64,000 nt of DNA from Chlorocebus sabaeus (lineage: Eukaryota; Chordata; Mammalia; Primates; Cercopithecidae): contig NC_132916.1 in the NCBI RefSeq assembly GCF_047675955.1, positions 73,773,481 through 73,837,480 of the forward strand, written 5' to 3'. The notes beneath the pieces are model-generated. The model ran no database searches. It saw only the letters and a list, made by a program, of their open reading frames with translations, and was not told the origin of the DNA. Below are positions 1 to 12,839 of the stretch, piece after piece (within the stretch, counting starts at the first letter, position 1; the number at the start of each line of letters is the position of its first letter). Both the position numbers and the translations under genes were made by a program.

Positions 1-30
1 CTTGAAGGAAAAGATGTAACTCTGTGACAT

Positions 31-1232
31 GAATTAACAGAACACAGAGCAGTTTCTCAGAAAGGTTATTTCCAGTTTCGAACGGTAGATATTTCCTTTT
101 TCACCATAGCCCTCTTTGGGCTTACAAATATCACATTTCCAATTCCACAAGAACCCCCTTAGCGAAAGGCTTCTTGAAGGGAAAGATGTAACTCTGTGAG
201 ATGAATTAACAGAACACAAAGCAGTTTCTCAGAAAGCTTCTTTCCAGTTTTTAACGGAAGATAGGTCCTTTTTCACCATAGCCCTCTATGGGCTTCCAAA
301 TATCACTTTGCAAATTCCACAAGAAGAGTCTTAGCGAAAGGCTTCTTGAAGGGAAAGATGTAACACTGGGAAATGAATTAACAGAACCAAAAGCAGTTTC
401 TCAGAATTTCTTTCCAATTTTTAACGGAAGATATTTCCTTTTTCACCATAGCCCTCTATGTACTTCCAAATATCACTTTGCCAATTCCACAAGAACAGCC
501 TTAGCGAAAGGCGTCTTGAAGGGAAAGCTGTGACTCTCTGAGACGAATTAACAGAACACAAAGGAGTTTCTCAGAAACCTTCCTTCCAGGTTTTAACGTA
601 AGATATGTCGTTTTTCACCGTAGCCCTCTATGGGCTTCCAAATATCACTTTGCCAATTCCAAAAGAAGAGCCTTAGAGAAAGGCTTCCATAAGGGAAAGA
701 TGTAACACTCTGAGATGAATTAACAGAACACAAAGCAGTTTCTCAGAAAGTTTCTTTCCAATTTTTAACGGAAGGTAATTCCTTTTTCACAGTAGCCTTC
801 TATGGGCTTCCAAATATCACTTTGCCAATTCCATTAGAAGAGCCTTAGAGAAAGGCTTCTTGAAGGGAACGATGTAACTCTGTGAGATGAATTAACAGAA
901 CGCAAAGCAGTTTCACAGAAAGCTTCTTTCCAGTTTTTAAGAGAAGATATTGCCTTTTTCATCATAGCCCTCTATGGGCTTTCAAATATCACTTTGCAAA
1001 TTCCACAAGAAGAGTCTTAGCGAAAGGCTCCTTAAAGGGAAAGACGTCACTCTGTGAGATGAATTCACAGAACACAAAGCAGTTTCTCAGAAAACTTCTT
1101 TCCAGTTTTTAACGGAAGATATTTTCTTTTTCACCATAGCCCTCTATGGACTTCCAAATATCCCTTTGCCAATTCCACCAGAACAGCCTTAGCGAAAGCC
1201 TTCTTGAAGGAAAAGATGTAACTCTGTGACAT
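31..1232. repeat. 7-monomer unit, copy 1 (1,202 bp)
   Basis: Seven monomers start at 31, 203, 375, 545, 717, 889 and 1061. The third is 170 bp because AGAAAGTTTC is shortened to AGAATTTC near 415. The last monomer carries an EcoRI site (GAATTC at 1061), absent from the other six. The next unit begins at 1233 with the same order of diagnostic monomers, so this is a local higher-order repeat present in two tandem copies. The same order recurs at about 34,668, 38,101 and 49,456. Confidence 0.92.
1061..1066. other. EcoRI site marking the seventh monomer of the 7-mer
   Basis: GAATTC arises here by one base change in GAATTA. It recurs at 2,265, 35,700, 39,131 and 50,222, always in the same monomer of the A block, so it tags copies of this unit. 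A few unrelated GAATTC sites exist elsewhere, for example in AAGAATTCTTG near 6,628. Confidence 0.9.
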
Positions 1233-2364
1233 GAATTAACAGAACACAGAGCAGTTTCTCAGAAAGGTTATTTCCAGTTTCGAACGGTAGATATTTCCTT
1301 TTTCACCATAGCCCTCTTTGGGCTTACAAATATCACATCTCCAATTCCACAAGAACCCCCTTAGCGAAAGGCTTCTTGAAGGGAAAGATGTAACTCTGTG
1401 AGATGAATTAACAGAACACAAAGCAGTTTCTCAGAAAGCTTCTTTCCAGTTTTTAACGGAAGATATGTCCTTTTTCACCATAGCCCTCTATGGGCTTCCA
1501 AATATCACTTTGCAAATTCCACAAGAAGAGTCTTAGCGAAAGGCTTCTTGAAGGGAAAGATGTAACACTGGGAAATGAATTAACAGAACCAAAAGCAGTT
1601 TCTCAGAAAGTTTCTTTCCAATTTTTAACGGAAGATATTTCCTTTTTCACCATAGCCCTCTATGTACTTCCAAATATCACTTTGCCAATTCCACAAGAAC
1701 AGCCTTAGCGAAAGGCGTCTTGAAGGGAAAGCAGTGACTCTCTGAGACGAATTAACAGAACACAAAGGAGTTTCTCAGAAACCTTCCTTCCAGGTTTTAA
1801 CGTAAGATATGTCGTTTTTCAACGTAGCCCTCTATGGGCTTCCAAATATCACTTTGCCAATTCCAAAAGAAGAGCCTTAGAGAAAGGCTTCCTTAAGGGA
1901 AAGATGTAACACTCTGAGATGAATTAACAGAACACAAAGCATTTTCTCAGAAAGTTTCTTTCCAGTTTTTAACGGAAGGTAATTCCTTTTTCACAGTAGC
2001 CTTCTATGGGCTTCCAAATATCACTTTGCCAATTCCATTAGAAGAGCCTTAGAGAAAGGCTTCTTGAAGGGAACGATGTAACTCTGTGAGATGAATTAAC
2101 AGAACGCAAAGCAGTTTCACAGAAAGCTTCTTTCCAGTTTTTAAGAGAAGATATTGCCTTTTTCATCATAGCCCTCTATGGGCTTTCAAATATCACTTTG
2201 CAAATTCCACAAGAAGAGTCTTAGCGAAAGGCTCCTTAAAGGGAAAGACGTCACTCTGTGAGATGAATTCACAGAACACAAAGCAGTTTCTCAGAAAACT
2301 TCTTTCCAGTTTTTAACGGAAGATATTTTCTTTTTCACCATAGCCCTCTATGGACTTCCAAATA
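1233..2364. repeat. 7-monomer unit, copy 2 (incomplete)
   Basis: This matches copy 1 at offset 1,202, then 1,204 after the short monomer, with only scattered substitutions. Its EcoRI site is at 2265. The match stops near 2,364: copy 1 continues into ATCCCTTTGCC with CCACCAGAAC, while copy 2 continues into ATCACTTTGC with AAACAAGAAC and enters a different monomer. Unit 2 therefore ends in its seventh monomer. Confidence 0.9.
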
Positions 2365-2436
2365 TCACTTTGCAAATTAAACAAGAACAGCCTTAGCAAA
2401 AGGCTTCTTGAAGGGAAAGATGTAACTCTGTGAGAC

Positions 2437-3204
2437 GAATTAACAGAACATAAAGCAGTTTCGCAGAAAGCTTCTTTCCAGGTTTTAAAGGAAGATATTT
2501 CCTTTTTCACCATAGCCCTCTATGGTCTTCCAAATATCACTTTGCCAATTCCACAAGAACAGCCGTACCGAAAGGCTTCTTGAAGGGAAAGATGTAACGC
2601 TGTGAGATGAATTAACAGAACACAAAGCAGTTTCTCAGAAAGCTAATTCCAGATTTTAACGGAAGATATTTCCTTTTTCACCATAGCTCTCTATGGGCTT
2701 CCAAATATCACTTTTCCAATACCACAAGAACAGCCTTAGCGAAAGGCTTCTTGAAGGAAAGATGTAACTCTGTGAGATGAATTAACAGAACACAAAGCAG
2801 TTTCTCAGAAAGCTTCTTTCTAATATTCAATGAAGATATTTCCTTTTTCACCATATCCCTCCATGGGCTTCCAAATATCACTTTGCCAATTCCACAAGAA
2901 CAGCCTTAGCAAAAGGCTTCTTGAAGGGAAAGCTGTAACTCTGTGAGATGAATTAACAGAACACAGAGCAATTTCTCAGAAAGCTTCTTCCCAGTTTTTT
3001 ACGGAAGATATTTCCTTTTTTACCATAGTCTTCTATGGGCTTCCATATATCACTTTGCCCATTACACAAGAACAGCCTTAGTGAAAGGCTCCTTGAAGGG
3101 AAAGATGTAACTCTGTGAGATGAATTAACAGAACACAAAGCAGTTTCTCCGAAAGCTTCTTTCGAGTTTTTAGCGGAAGATATTTCCTTTTTCACCATAG
3201 CCCT
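2437..3204. repeat. Internal duplicate in A1, copy 1
   Basis: About 768 bp (just over four monomers) matches 7,686-8,453 at constant offset 5,249. Shared unusual features include ACATAAAGCAGTTTCGCAG, a GCTAATTCCAG variant in place of GCTTCTTTCCAG, a short ATTCAATGAAG monomer and a TTTTTTACC box variant. Flanks differ on both sides. The left edge coincides with the junction used in the shortened copy at 50,394. Confidence 0.88.
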
Positions 3205-4498
3205 CTATGGGCTTCCAACCATCACTTTGCCAATTCCACAAGAACAGCCTTAGCGAAAGGCTTCTTGAAGGGAAAGATGTAACTCTGCGACAGGAATTAA
3301 CAGAACACAAAGCAGTTTCTCAGAAAGCTTCTTTCCACTTTTTAACAGAAGATATTTCCTTTTTCACCATAGCCCTCTATGGGCTACCAAATATCACTTT
3401 GCCAATTCCCCAAGAACAGCCTTAGCAAAAGGCTTCTTGAAGTGACAGATGTAACTCTGTGAGATCAATTAACAGAACACAAAGCAGTTGCTCAGAAATC
3501 TTCTTTCCAGTTTTTAACGGAAGATATTTCCTTTTTCACCATAGCCCTCTATGGGCTTCCAAATATAACTTTGCCAAATCCAAAAGAACAGCCTTAGTGA
3601 AAGCCTTCCTGAAAGCAAAGATGTAACTCGGGGAGATCAATTAACAGAACACGAAGCAGTTTCTCAGAAAGATTCTTTCCAGTTTTTAACGGAAGATATT
3701 TCCTTTTTCACCATAGCCCTCTTTGGGCTTCCAAATATCACTTTTCCAATTCTACAAGAACAGCCTTAGGGAAAGATTTCTTAAATGAAAAGATGTACCT
3801 CTGTGAGATGAATTAACAGAACACAAAGCAGTTTCTCAGAAAGCTTCTTTCCAGTTTTCAATGGGAGATAATTACTTTTTCACCATAGCCATCTACGGGC
3901 CTCCAAATATAACTTTGCCAATTCCACAAGAACAGCCTTAGCGAAAGGCTTCATGAAGCGAAATATGTAACTCTTTGAGATGAATTAACAGAACACAAAG
4001 CAGTTTCTCAGAAAGCTTCTTTCGAGTTTTTAATGGAAGATATTTCCTTTTTCACCATAGCCCTCTATGGGCTTCCAAACATCACTTTGCCAGTTCCACA
4101 AGAACAGTCTTAGCGAAAGGCTTCTTGAAGGGAAAGATGTAACTCTGTCAGATGAATTAAGAGAACACAAAGCAGTTTCTCAGAAAGCTTCTTTCCAGTT
4201 TTTAACGGAAGATATGTCCTTTTTCACCATAGCCCTCTATGGGCTTTTAAATATCATTTTGCAAATTCCACAAGAACAGTCTTAGCGAAAGGCTTCTTTG
4301 AAGGGAAAGATGTAACTCTTTGACATGAATTAACAGAACAGAAAGCAGTTTCTCAGAAAGCTTCTTTCCAGTTTTCAACGGGAGATAATTCCTTTTTCAC
4401 CATAGCCATCTATGGGCCTCCAAATATCACTTTTCCAATTCCACAGGAACAGGCTTAGTGAAAGGCTTCTTGAAGGGAAAGATTGAACTCTGTGGGAT

Positions 4499-4596
4499 GA
4501 ATTAACAGTATGGGCTTCCAAATATCGCTTTGCCAATTCCACAAGAACAGTCTTACCGAAAGGCTTCTTGAAGGGAAAGGTGTAACTCTGTGAGAT
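4499..4596. repeat. Truncated 98-bp alpha-satellite monomer
   Basis: The spacing between successive landmarks is 98 bp instead of 172. GAATTAACAG is followed directly by TATGGGCTTCC, so about 74 bp are missing, from the CACAAAGCAG segment through the HindIII region and the pJ-alpha box to the first arm of the dyad. The junction is near 4,506-4,509. Equivalents occur at 18,163, 28,048, 41,537 and 60,696. All share the neighbouring ATATCGCTTTGCC variant, which indicates one ancestral deletion. Confidence 0.93.
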
Positions 4597-7500
4597 GAAA
4601 TGACAGAACACAAAGCAGTTTCTCAGAAAGCTTCTTTCCAGTTTTCAACGGGAGATAATTCCTTTTTCACCATAGCCATCTATGGGCCTCCAAATATCAC
4701 TTTTCCAATTCCACAAGAACAGCCTTAGCGAAAGGCTTCTTGAAGGGAAAGATGGAACTCTGTGAGATGAATTAACAGAACACAAAGTAGTTTCTCAGAA
4801 AGCTTCTTTCCAGTTATTAACGGAAGATATGTCCTTTTTCAAGAAAGCCGTCTATGGGCTTCTAAATATCACTTTGCAAATTCCACAAGAAAAGTCTTAG
4901 CGAAAGGCTTCTTGAAGGGAAAGATGTAACTCCGTGACATGAATTAGCAGAACACAAAGCAGTTTCTCAGAAAGCTTCTTTCCAGTTTTAACGGAAGATA
5001 TGTCCTTTTTCACCATAGACCTCTATGGGCTTCCAAATATCACTTTGCCAATTCCACAAGAACAGCCTTAGCGAAAGGCTTCTTGAAGGGAAAGATGTAA
5101 CTCTGTGAGATGAATTAACAGAACACAAAGCAGTTTCTCAGAAAGCTTCTTTCCAGTGTTTAACGAAAGATATTTCTTTTTTCTCCATAGCCCTCTATGG
5201 GCTTCCAAATATCACTTTGCAAATTCCACAAGAACAGTCTTAGCGAATGTCTTCTTGAAGTGAAAGATGTAACTCTGTGAGATTAATTAACAGAACACAA
5301 AGCAGTTTCTCAGAAAGTTTCTATCCAGTTTTTAACGGAAGATATTTCCTTTTTCTCCATAGCCCTCTATGGGCTTCCAAATATCACTTTGCCAATTCCA
5401 CAAGAACAGCCTTAGCGAAAGTCTTCCCGAAAGGAAAGATGTAGCTCTGGGAGATGATTTAACAGAACACAAAGCAGTTTCTCAGAAAGCTTCTTTCCAG
5501 GTTTTAACGGAAAGTATTTCCTTTTTCACCGTAGCCCTCTATGGGCTCCCAATTACCACTTTTCCAATTCCAGAAGAACAGCCTTGGCGAAAGTCTTCTT
5601 GAAGGAAAGATGTAACTGTGTGAGATGAATTAACAAAACACAATGCAGTTTCACAGAAAGCTTCTTTCCAGTTTTTAACGGAAGATATGTCCTTTTTCAC
5701 CATAGCCCACTATGGGCTTCCAAATATCACTTTGCCAATTCCACAAGAACAGCCTTAGCGAAAGGCTTCCTGAACGGAAAGATGTAACTCTGTGAGATGA
5801 ATTAACAGAACACAAAGCAGTTGCTCAGAAAGCTTCTTTCCAGTTTTTAACGGAAGATATTTCCTTTATCACCATAGCCCTCTATGGGCTTCCAAATATA
5901 ACTTTGCCAAATCCAAAAGAACAGCCTTAGTGAAAGCCTTCCTGAAAGGAAAGATGTAACTCTGGGAGATGAATTAACAGAACACGAAGCAGTTTCTCAG
6001 AAAGCTTCTTTCCAGTTTTTAACGGAATATATTTCCATTTTCACGATAGCCCTCTTTGGGCTTCCAAATATCACTTTTCCAATTCTACAAGAACAGCCTT
6101 ACCGAAAGGTTTCTTAAATGGAAAGATGTAACTCCGTGAGATGAATTAACAGAACACAAAGCAGTTTCTCAGAAAGCTTCTTTCCAGTGTTTAACGGAAG
6201 ATATTTCCTTTTTCACCATAGGCCTCTATGGGTTTCAAATATCACTTTGCCAATACCACAAGAACAGCCTTAGCGAAAGGCTTCTTGAAGGGAAAGATGT
6301 AACTCTGTGAGATGAATTAACAGAACACAAAGCAGTTTCTTACAAAACTTCTTTCCAGTTTTTAACAGAAGATATTTCCTTTTTTACCACAGTCTTATAT
6401 GGGCTTCGAAATATCACTTTGCCCATTCCACAAGAACATTCTTAGTGAAAGGTTTCTTGAAGGGAAAGATGTAACTCTGTGAGATGAATTAACAGAACAC
6501 AGAGCAGTTTCTCAGAAAGCTTCTTTCCAGGTTTTAAAGAAGATATTTCCTTTTTCACCATAGCCCTCTAAGGGATTACAAATGTCACTTTGCGCATTCC
6601 ACAAGAACAGCCTTAGCGAAAGAATTCTTGAAGGGAAAGATGTAACTCTGTGAGATGAATTAACAGAACACAAAGCAGTTGCTCAGAAAGCTTCTTTCCA
6701 GTTTTCAACGGGAGATAATTCCTTTTTCACCGTAGCCATCTATGGGCCTCCAAATATCAGTTTGCCAATTCCACAAGAACAGCCTTAGCGAAAGGCTTCT
6801 TGAAGGGAAAGATGTAACCCTGTGAGATGAATTAACAGAACACAAAGCAGTTTCTCAGCAAGCTTCTTTCCAGTTTTTAACGGAAGATATGTCCTTTTTC
6901 ACCATAGACCTCTATGGGCTTCCAAACATCACTTTGCCAATTCCACAAGAACAGCCTTAGGGAAAGGCTTCTTGAAGGGAATGATGTAACTCTGAGATGA
7001 ATTAACAGAACACAAAGCAGTTTTTCAGAAAGCTTCTTTCCAGGTTTGAAGGGAAGATATTTCCTTTTTCACCATAGCCCTCTAGAGGCTTCCAAATATC
7101 ACTTTGCAAATGACACAAGAACAGCCTTAGCGAAAGGCTTCTTGAAAGGAAAGATGTAACTCTGGGAGATGAATTAACAGAACACAAAGCAGTTTCTCAG
7201 AAAGCTTCTTTCCAGTTTTAAAGGGAAGATATTGACTTTTTCACCATGGCCCTCTATGGGCTTCGAGATATCACTTTGCGAATTCCACAAGAACAGCCTT
7301 AGGAAAAGGCTTCTTGAAGGGAAAGCTGTAATACTGTAGGATGAATTTACAGAACACAAAGCACTTTCTCAGAAAGCTTCTTTCCAGTTTTTAACTGGAG
7401 ATATTTCTTTTTTCCCAAAGCCCTCTATGGGCTTCTAAATAGCACTTTTCCAATTCCACAAGAACAGCCTTAGCGAAAGGCTTCTTGAAAGGAAAGATGT

Positions 7501-7685
7501 AACTCTGTGACAGGAATTAACAGAACACAGAGCAGTTTCTAAGAAAGCTTCTTTCCAGGTTTTAAAGGAAGATATTTCCTTTTTCACCATAGACCTCTAT
7601 GGGCTTCCAAATATCCCTTTGCCAATTCCAAAAGAACAGCCTTAGAGAAAGGCTTCCTGAAGGAAAAGATGTAACTCTGTCAGAT

Positions 7686-8453
7686 GAATTAACAGAACAT
7701 AAAGCAGTTTCGCAGAAAGCTTCTTTCCAGGTTTTAAAGGAAGATATTTCCTTTTTCACCATAGCCCTCTATGGGCTTCCAAATATCACTTTGCCAATTC
7801 CACAAGAACAGCCGTACCGAAAGGCTTCTTGAAGGGAAAGATGTAATTCTGTTAGATGAATTAACAGAACACAAAGCAGTTTCTCAGAAAGCTAATTCCA
7901 GGTTTAAACGGAAGATATTTCCTTTTTCACCATAGCTCTCTATGGGCTTCCAAATATCACTTTTCCAATACCACAAGAACAGCCTTAGCGAAAGGCTTCT
8001 TGAAGGAAAGATGTAACTCTGTGAGATGAATTAACAGAACACAAAGCAGTTTCTCAGAAAGCTTCTTTCTAGTATTCAATGAAGATATTTCCTTTTACAC
8101 CATATCCCTCCATGGGCTTCCAAATATCACTTTGCCAATTCCACAAGAACAGCCTTAGCGAAAGGCTTCTTGAAGGGAAAGCTGTAACTCTGTGAGATGA
8201 ATTAACAGAACACAAAGCAGTTTCTCACAAAACTTCTTTCCAGTTTTTTACGGAAGATATTTCCTTTTTTACCATAGTCTTCAATGGGCTTCCATATATC
8301 ACTTTGCCCATTACACAAGAACAGCCTTAGTGAAAGGCTCCTTGAAGGGAAAGATGTAACTCTGTGAGATGAATTAACAGAACACAAAGCAGTTTCTCCG
8401 AAAGCTTCTTTCGAGTTTTTAGCGGAAGATATTTCCTTTTTCACCGTAGCCCT
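7686..8453. repeat. Internal duplicate in A1, copy 2
   Basis: Counterpart of 2,437-3,204 at offset 5,249. It ends where the flanks split into CTTTGGGCTTCCAAAGATC here and CTATGGGCTTCCAACCATC in copy 1. This copy, not copy 1, is the one continuous with the segment reused at 50,394-53,138. Confidence 0.88.
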
Positions 8454-8887
8454 CTTTGGGCTTCCAAAGATCACTTTGCCAATTCCACAAGAACCCCCTT
8501 AGTGAAAGGCTTCTTGAAGGGAAAGATGTAACTATGTGAGATGAATTAGGAGAACACAAAGCAGTTTCTCAGAAAGCTTCTTTCCAGTTTTTAACGGAAG
8601 ATATGTCCTTTTTCACCATAGCCCTCTATGGGCTTCCAAATATCACTTTGCAAATTCCACAAGAAGAGTCTTAGCGAAAGGCTTCTTTGAAGGGAAAGAT
8701 GTAACTCTTTGAGATGATTTAACTGAACACAAAGCAGTTTCTCAGAAAGTTTCTTTCCAGATTTTACCGGAAGATATTTCCTTTTTCACCATAGCCCTCT
8801 ATGGGCTTCCAAACATCAGTTTGCCAATTCCACAAGAACAGCCTTAGCGAACGACTTCTTGAAGGGAAAGATGTAACTCCGTGAGAT

Positions 8888-9403
8888 GAATTAACAGAAA
8901 ACAAAGCAGTTTCTCAAAAAGCTTCTTTCCTGTTTTTAACGGAAGATATGTCCCTTTTCACCATAGCCCTCTATGGACTTCTAAATATCACTTTGCAAAT
9001 TCCACAAGAACAGTCTTAGCGATAGACTTCTTGAAGGGAAAGATGTAACTCCGTGAGATTAATTAACAGAAAACAAAGCAGTTTCTCAAAAAGCTTCTTT
9101 CCTGTTTTTAACGTAAGATATGTCCCTTTTCACCATAGCCCTCTATGGACTTCTAAATATCACTTTGCAAATTCCACAAGAACAGTCATAGCGATAGACT
9201 TCTTGAAGGGAAAGATGTAACTCCGTGAGATTAATTAACAGAAAACAAAGCAGTTTCTCAAAAAGCTTCTTTCCTGTTTTTAACGGAAGATATGTCCCTT
9301 TTCACCATAGCCCTCTATGGACTTCTAAATATCACTTTGCAAATTCCACAAGAACAGTCTTAGCGATAGACTTCTTGAAGGGAAAGATGTAACTCCGTGA
9401 GAT
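8888..9403. repeat. Three near-identical 172-bp monomers ('CCGTGAG' subfamily)
   Basis: Units begin at 8,888, 9,060 and 9,232, exactly 172 bp apart, and differ at only a few bases. Diagnostic features are AACTCCGTGAG, GAAAACAAAGC, CTCAAAAAGCTTCTTTCCTG, TGTCCCTTTTCACC, ATGGACTTCTAAAT and GCGATAGACTT. Neighbouring monomers elsewhere in the block are much less alike, so this is a recent local amplification of one monomer. Units 2 and 3 contain TTAATTAA in place of TGAATTAA. Confidence 0.92.
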
Positions 9404-10949
9404 TAATTAACAGAACGCATAGCAGTTTCTCAGAAAGTTTCTTTCCGATTTTTAACGGAAGATATTTCCTTTTTCACCATAGCCCTCTATGGGCTTCCAA
9501 ATATCACTTTGCCAATTCCACAAGAACAGCCTTACCGAAAGCCTTCCTGAAAGGAAAGATGTAACTCTGGGAGATGAATTAACAGAACACAAAGCAGTTT
9601 CTCAGAAAGCTTCTTTCCAGTTTTTAACGGAAGATATTTCCTTTTTCACCATAGCCCTCTATGGGCTTCCATATATCACTTTTCCAATACCACAAGAACA
9701 GCCTTAGCGAAAGGCTTCTTGAAGGAAAGATGTAAGTCTGTGAGATGAATTAACAGAACACAAAGCAGTTTCTCAGAAAGCTTCTTTCCACATTTTAACC
9801 GAAGTTATGTCCTTTTTCACCATAGCCCTCTAAGGGCTTCCAAATATCACTTTGCCAATTCCACAAGAACAGTCTTAGCGAAAGACTTCTTGAAGGGAAA
9901 GATGTAACTCTGTGAGATGAATTAACAGAACACAAAGCAGTTTCTTAGAAAGCTTCTTTCCAGTTTTTAACGGGAGATATTTCCTTTTTCAAAATAGCCC
10001 TCTATGGGTTTCCAAATATCTCTTTGCCAATTTCACAAGAACAGCCTTAGCGAAAGGCTTCTTGAAGGGAAAGCTGTAACTCTGTGAGATGAATTAACAG
10101 AACACAAAGCAGTTTCTCATAAAACTTCTTTCCAGTTTTTTACGGAAGATATTTCCTTTTTTACCATAGTCTTCTAAGGGCTTCAAAATATCACTTTGCC
10201 AATTCCACAAGAACAGCCTTAGTGAAAGGCTTCTTGAAGGGAGAGATGTAACGCTGTGCGATGAATTAACAGAACACAAAGCAGTTTCTCAGAAAGCTTC
10301 TTTCCAGTTTTTAACGGGAGATAATTCCTTTTTCACCATAGCCCTCTATGGGCTTCCAAATATCACTTTGCCAATACCACAAGAACAGCCTGAGCGAAAG
10401 GCTTCTTGAAGGGAAAGATGTAACTCTGTGAGATAAATTAACAGAACACAAACAGTTTCTCAGAAAGCTTCTTTCCAGTTTTTAACGGAAGATAAGTCCT
10501 TTTTCACCATAGCCCTCTAACGGTTTCTAAATATCACTTTGCAAATTCCACAAGAACCGTCTTAGCGAAAGTCTTCTTGAAGGGAAAGATGTAACTCTGT
10601 GAGATCAATTAACAGAACACAAAGCAGTTTCTCCGAAAGCTTCTTTCGAGTTTTTAACGGAACATATTTCCTTTTTCACCGTAGCCCTCTATGGGCTTCC
10701 AAAGATCACTTTGCCAATTCCACAAGAACAGCCATAGCGAAAGGCTTCTTGAAGGGAAAGATGTAACTCTGTGAGATGAATTAGGAGAACACAAAGCAGT
10801 TTCTCAGAAAGCTTCTTTCCTGTTTTTAACGGAAGATATGTCCCTTTTCACCATAGCCCTCTATGGACTTCTAAATATCACTTTGCAAATTCCACAAGAA
10901 CAGTCTTAGCGATAGACTTCTTGAAGGGAAAGATGTAACTCCGTGAGAT

Positions 10950-11121
10950 TAATTAACAGAAAACAAAGCAGTTTCTCAAAAAGCTTCTTTCCTGTTTTTA
11001 ACGGAAGATATGTCCCTTTTCACCATAGCCCTCTATGGACTTCTAAATATCACTTTGCAAATTCCACAAGAACAGTCTTAGCGATAGACTTCTTGAAGGA
11101 AAAGATGTAACTCCGTGAGAT
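10950..11121. repeat. Amplified 'CCGTGAG' monomer in B1 (first site)
   Basis: A 172-bp copy of the subfamily seen three times at 8,888-9,403. The preceding monomer (from 10,778) is a chimera that acquires the subfamily sequence from CTTTCCTG onward. B2 keeps the same number here. B3 has one monomer fewer at the equivalent site near 53,640. Confidence 0.88.
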
Positions 11122-12323
11122 TAATTAACAGAACGCATAGCAGTTTCTCAGAAAGTTTCTTTCCGATTTTTAACGGAAGATATTTCCTTTTTCACCATAG
11201 CCCTCTATGGGCTTCCAAATATCACTTTGCCAATTCCACAAGAACAGCCTTACCGAAACCCTTCCTGAAAGGAAAGATGTAACTCTGGGAGATGAATTAA
11301 CAGAACACAAAGCAGTTTCTCAGAAAGATTCTTTCCAGGTTTTAACGGAAGATATTTCGTTTTTCACCATAGCCCTCTATGGGCTTCCAAATATCACTTT
11401 TCCAATACCACAAGAACAGCCTTAGCGAAAGGCTTCTTGAAGGAAAGATGTAAGTCTGTGAGATGAATTAACAGAACACAAAGCAGTTTCTCCGAAAGCT
11501 TCTTTCAAGTTTTTAACGGGAGATAATTCCTTTTTCACCATAGCCCTCTATGGCTTTCCAAATATCACTTTGCCAATTCCACAAGAACAGCCTTAGCGAA
11601 AGGCTTCTTGAAGGGAAAGATGTAACTCTGTGAGATAAATTAACAGAACACAAACAGTTTCTCAGAAAGCTTCTTTCCAGTTTTTAACAGAAGATAAGTC
11701 CTTTTTCACCTTAGCCTCTAACGGTTTCTAAATATCACTTTGCAAATTCCACAAGAACCGTCTTAGCGAAAGGCTTCTTGAAGGGAAAGATGTAACTCTG
11801 TGAGATCAATTAACAGAACACAAAGCAGTTTCTCCGAAAGCTTCTTTCGAGTTTTTAACGGAAGATATTTCCTTTTTCACCATAGCCCTCTATGGGCTTC
11901 CAAAGATCACTTTGCCAATTCCACAAGAACAGCCATAGCGAAAGGCTTCTTGAAGGGAATGATGTAACTCTCTGAGATGAATTAGGAGAACACAAAGCAG
12001 TTTCTCAGAAAGCTTCTTTCCAGTTTTTAACGGAAGATATGTCCTTTTTCATCATAGCCCTCTATGGGCTACTAAGTATCACTTTGCAAATTCCACAAGA
12101 ACAGTCTTAGCGAAAGGCTTCTTTGAAGGGAAAGATGTAACTCTTTGAGATGATTTAACTGAACACAAAGCAGTTTCTCAGAAAGTTTCTTTCCAGTTTT
12201 TAACGGAAGATATTTCCTTTTTCACCATAGCCCTCTATGGGCTTCCAAACATCAGTTTGCCAATTCCACAAGAACAGCCTTAGCGAACGACTTCTTGAAG
12301 GGAAAGATGTAACTCCGTGAGAT

Positions 12324-12839
12324 GAATTATCAGAAAACAAAGCAGTTTCTCAAAAAGCTTCTTTCCTGTTTTTAACGGAAGATATGTCCCTTTTCACCAT
12401 AGCCCTCTATGGACTTCTAAATATCACTTTGCAAATTCCACAAGAACAGTCTTAGCGATAGACTTCTTGAAGGGAAAGATGTAACTCCGTGAGATGAATT
12501 AACAGAAAACAAAGCAGTTTCTCAAAAAGCTTCTTTCCTGTTTTTAACGGAAGATATGTCCCTTTTCACCATAGCCCTCTATGGACTTCTAAATATCACT
12601 TTGCAAATTCCACACGAACAGTCTTAGCGATAGACTTCTTGAAGGGAAAGATGTAACTCCGTGAGATTAATTAACAGAAAACAAAGCAGTTTCTCAAAAA
12701 GCTTCTTTCCTGTTTTTAACGGAAGATATTTCCTTTTTCACCATAGCCCTCTATGGTCTTCCAAATATCACTTTTCCAATACAACAAGAACAGCCTGAGC
12801 GAAAGGCTTCTTGAAGGGAAAGATGTAACCCTGTTAGAT
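12324..12839. repeat. Three-copy run of 'CCGTGAG' monomers in B1 (second site)
   Basis: Units start at 12,324, 12,496 and 12,668, each 172 bp apart. The third becomes chimeric after CTTTCCTGTTTTTAACGG and continues into an ATGGTCTTCC monomer. B2 has the same three (22,209 onward). B3 has two (54,858 onward), which accounts for a further 172-bp drop in the B1-B3 offset. Confidence 0.88.

Larger units (their letters stand above)
1..10430. repeat. Block A1: divergent mosaic alpha-satellite segment
   Basis: About 60 monomers of several diverged subfamilies. Typical diagnostic bases are CACAAAGCAG and TTTTTAACGG rather than the canonical CACAGAGCAG and TTTTGAACGG. The block starts with a tandem 7-mer, holds a truncated monomer at 4,499, an internal paralogous pair 5,249 bp apart, and a run of three near-identical monomers at 8,888. 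Positions 1-1,440 and about 2,480-7,700 recur at 38,071-39,510 and 39,518-44,728. Positions 7,686-10,430 recur at 50,394-53,138. The left edge lies outside the window. A3, C2 and A2 suggest that canonical C-type monomers precede it. Confidence 0.9.

Noticed and set aside
4499..4596. Transposon insertion or excision scar at the 98-bp monomers
   Set aside because: There is no target-site duplication, poly-A tract or foreign sequence. A plain internal deletion of 74 bp explains the junction.
2640..8420. TTTCGAGTTTTTAACGG and GTTTCGAACGG variants as partial CENP-B boxes
   Set aside because: TTCG and CGG are close together but the spacing is wrong and the central A is absent. They are substitutions upstream of the pJ-alpha box.
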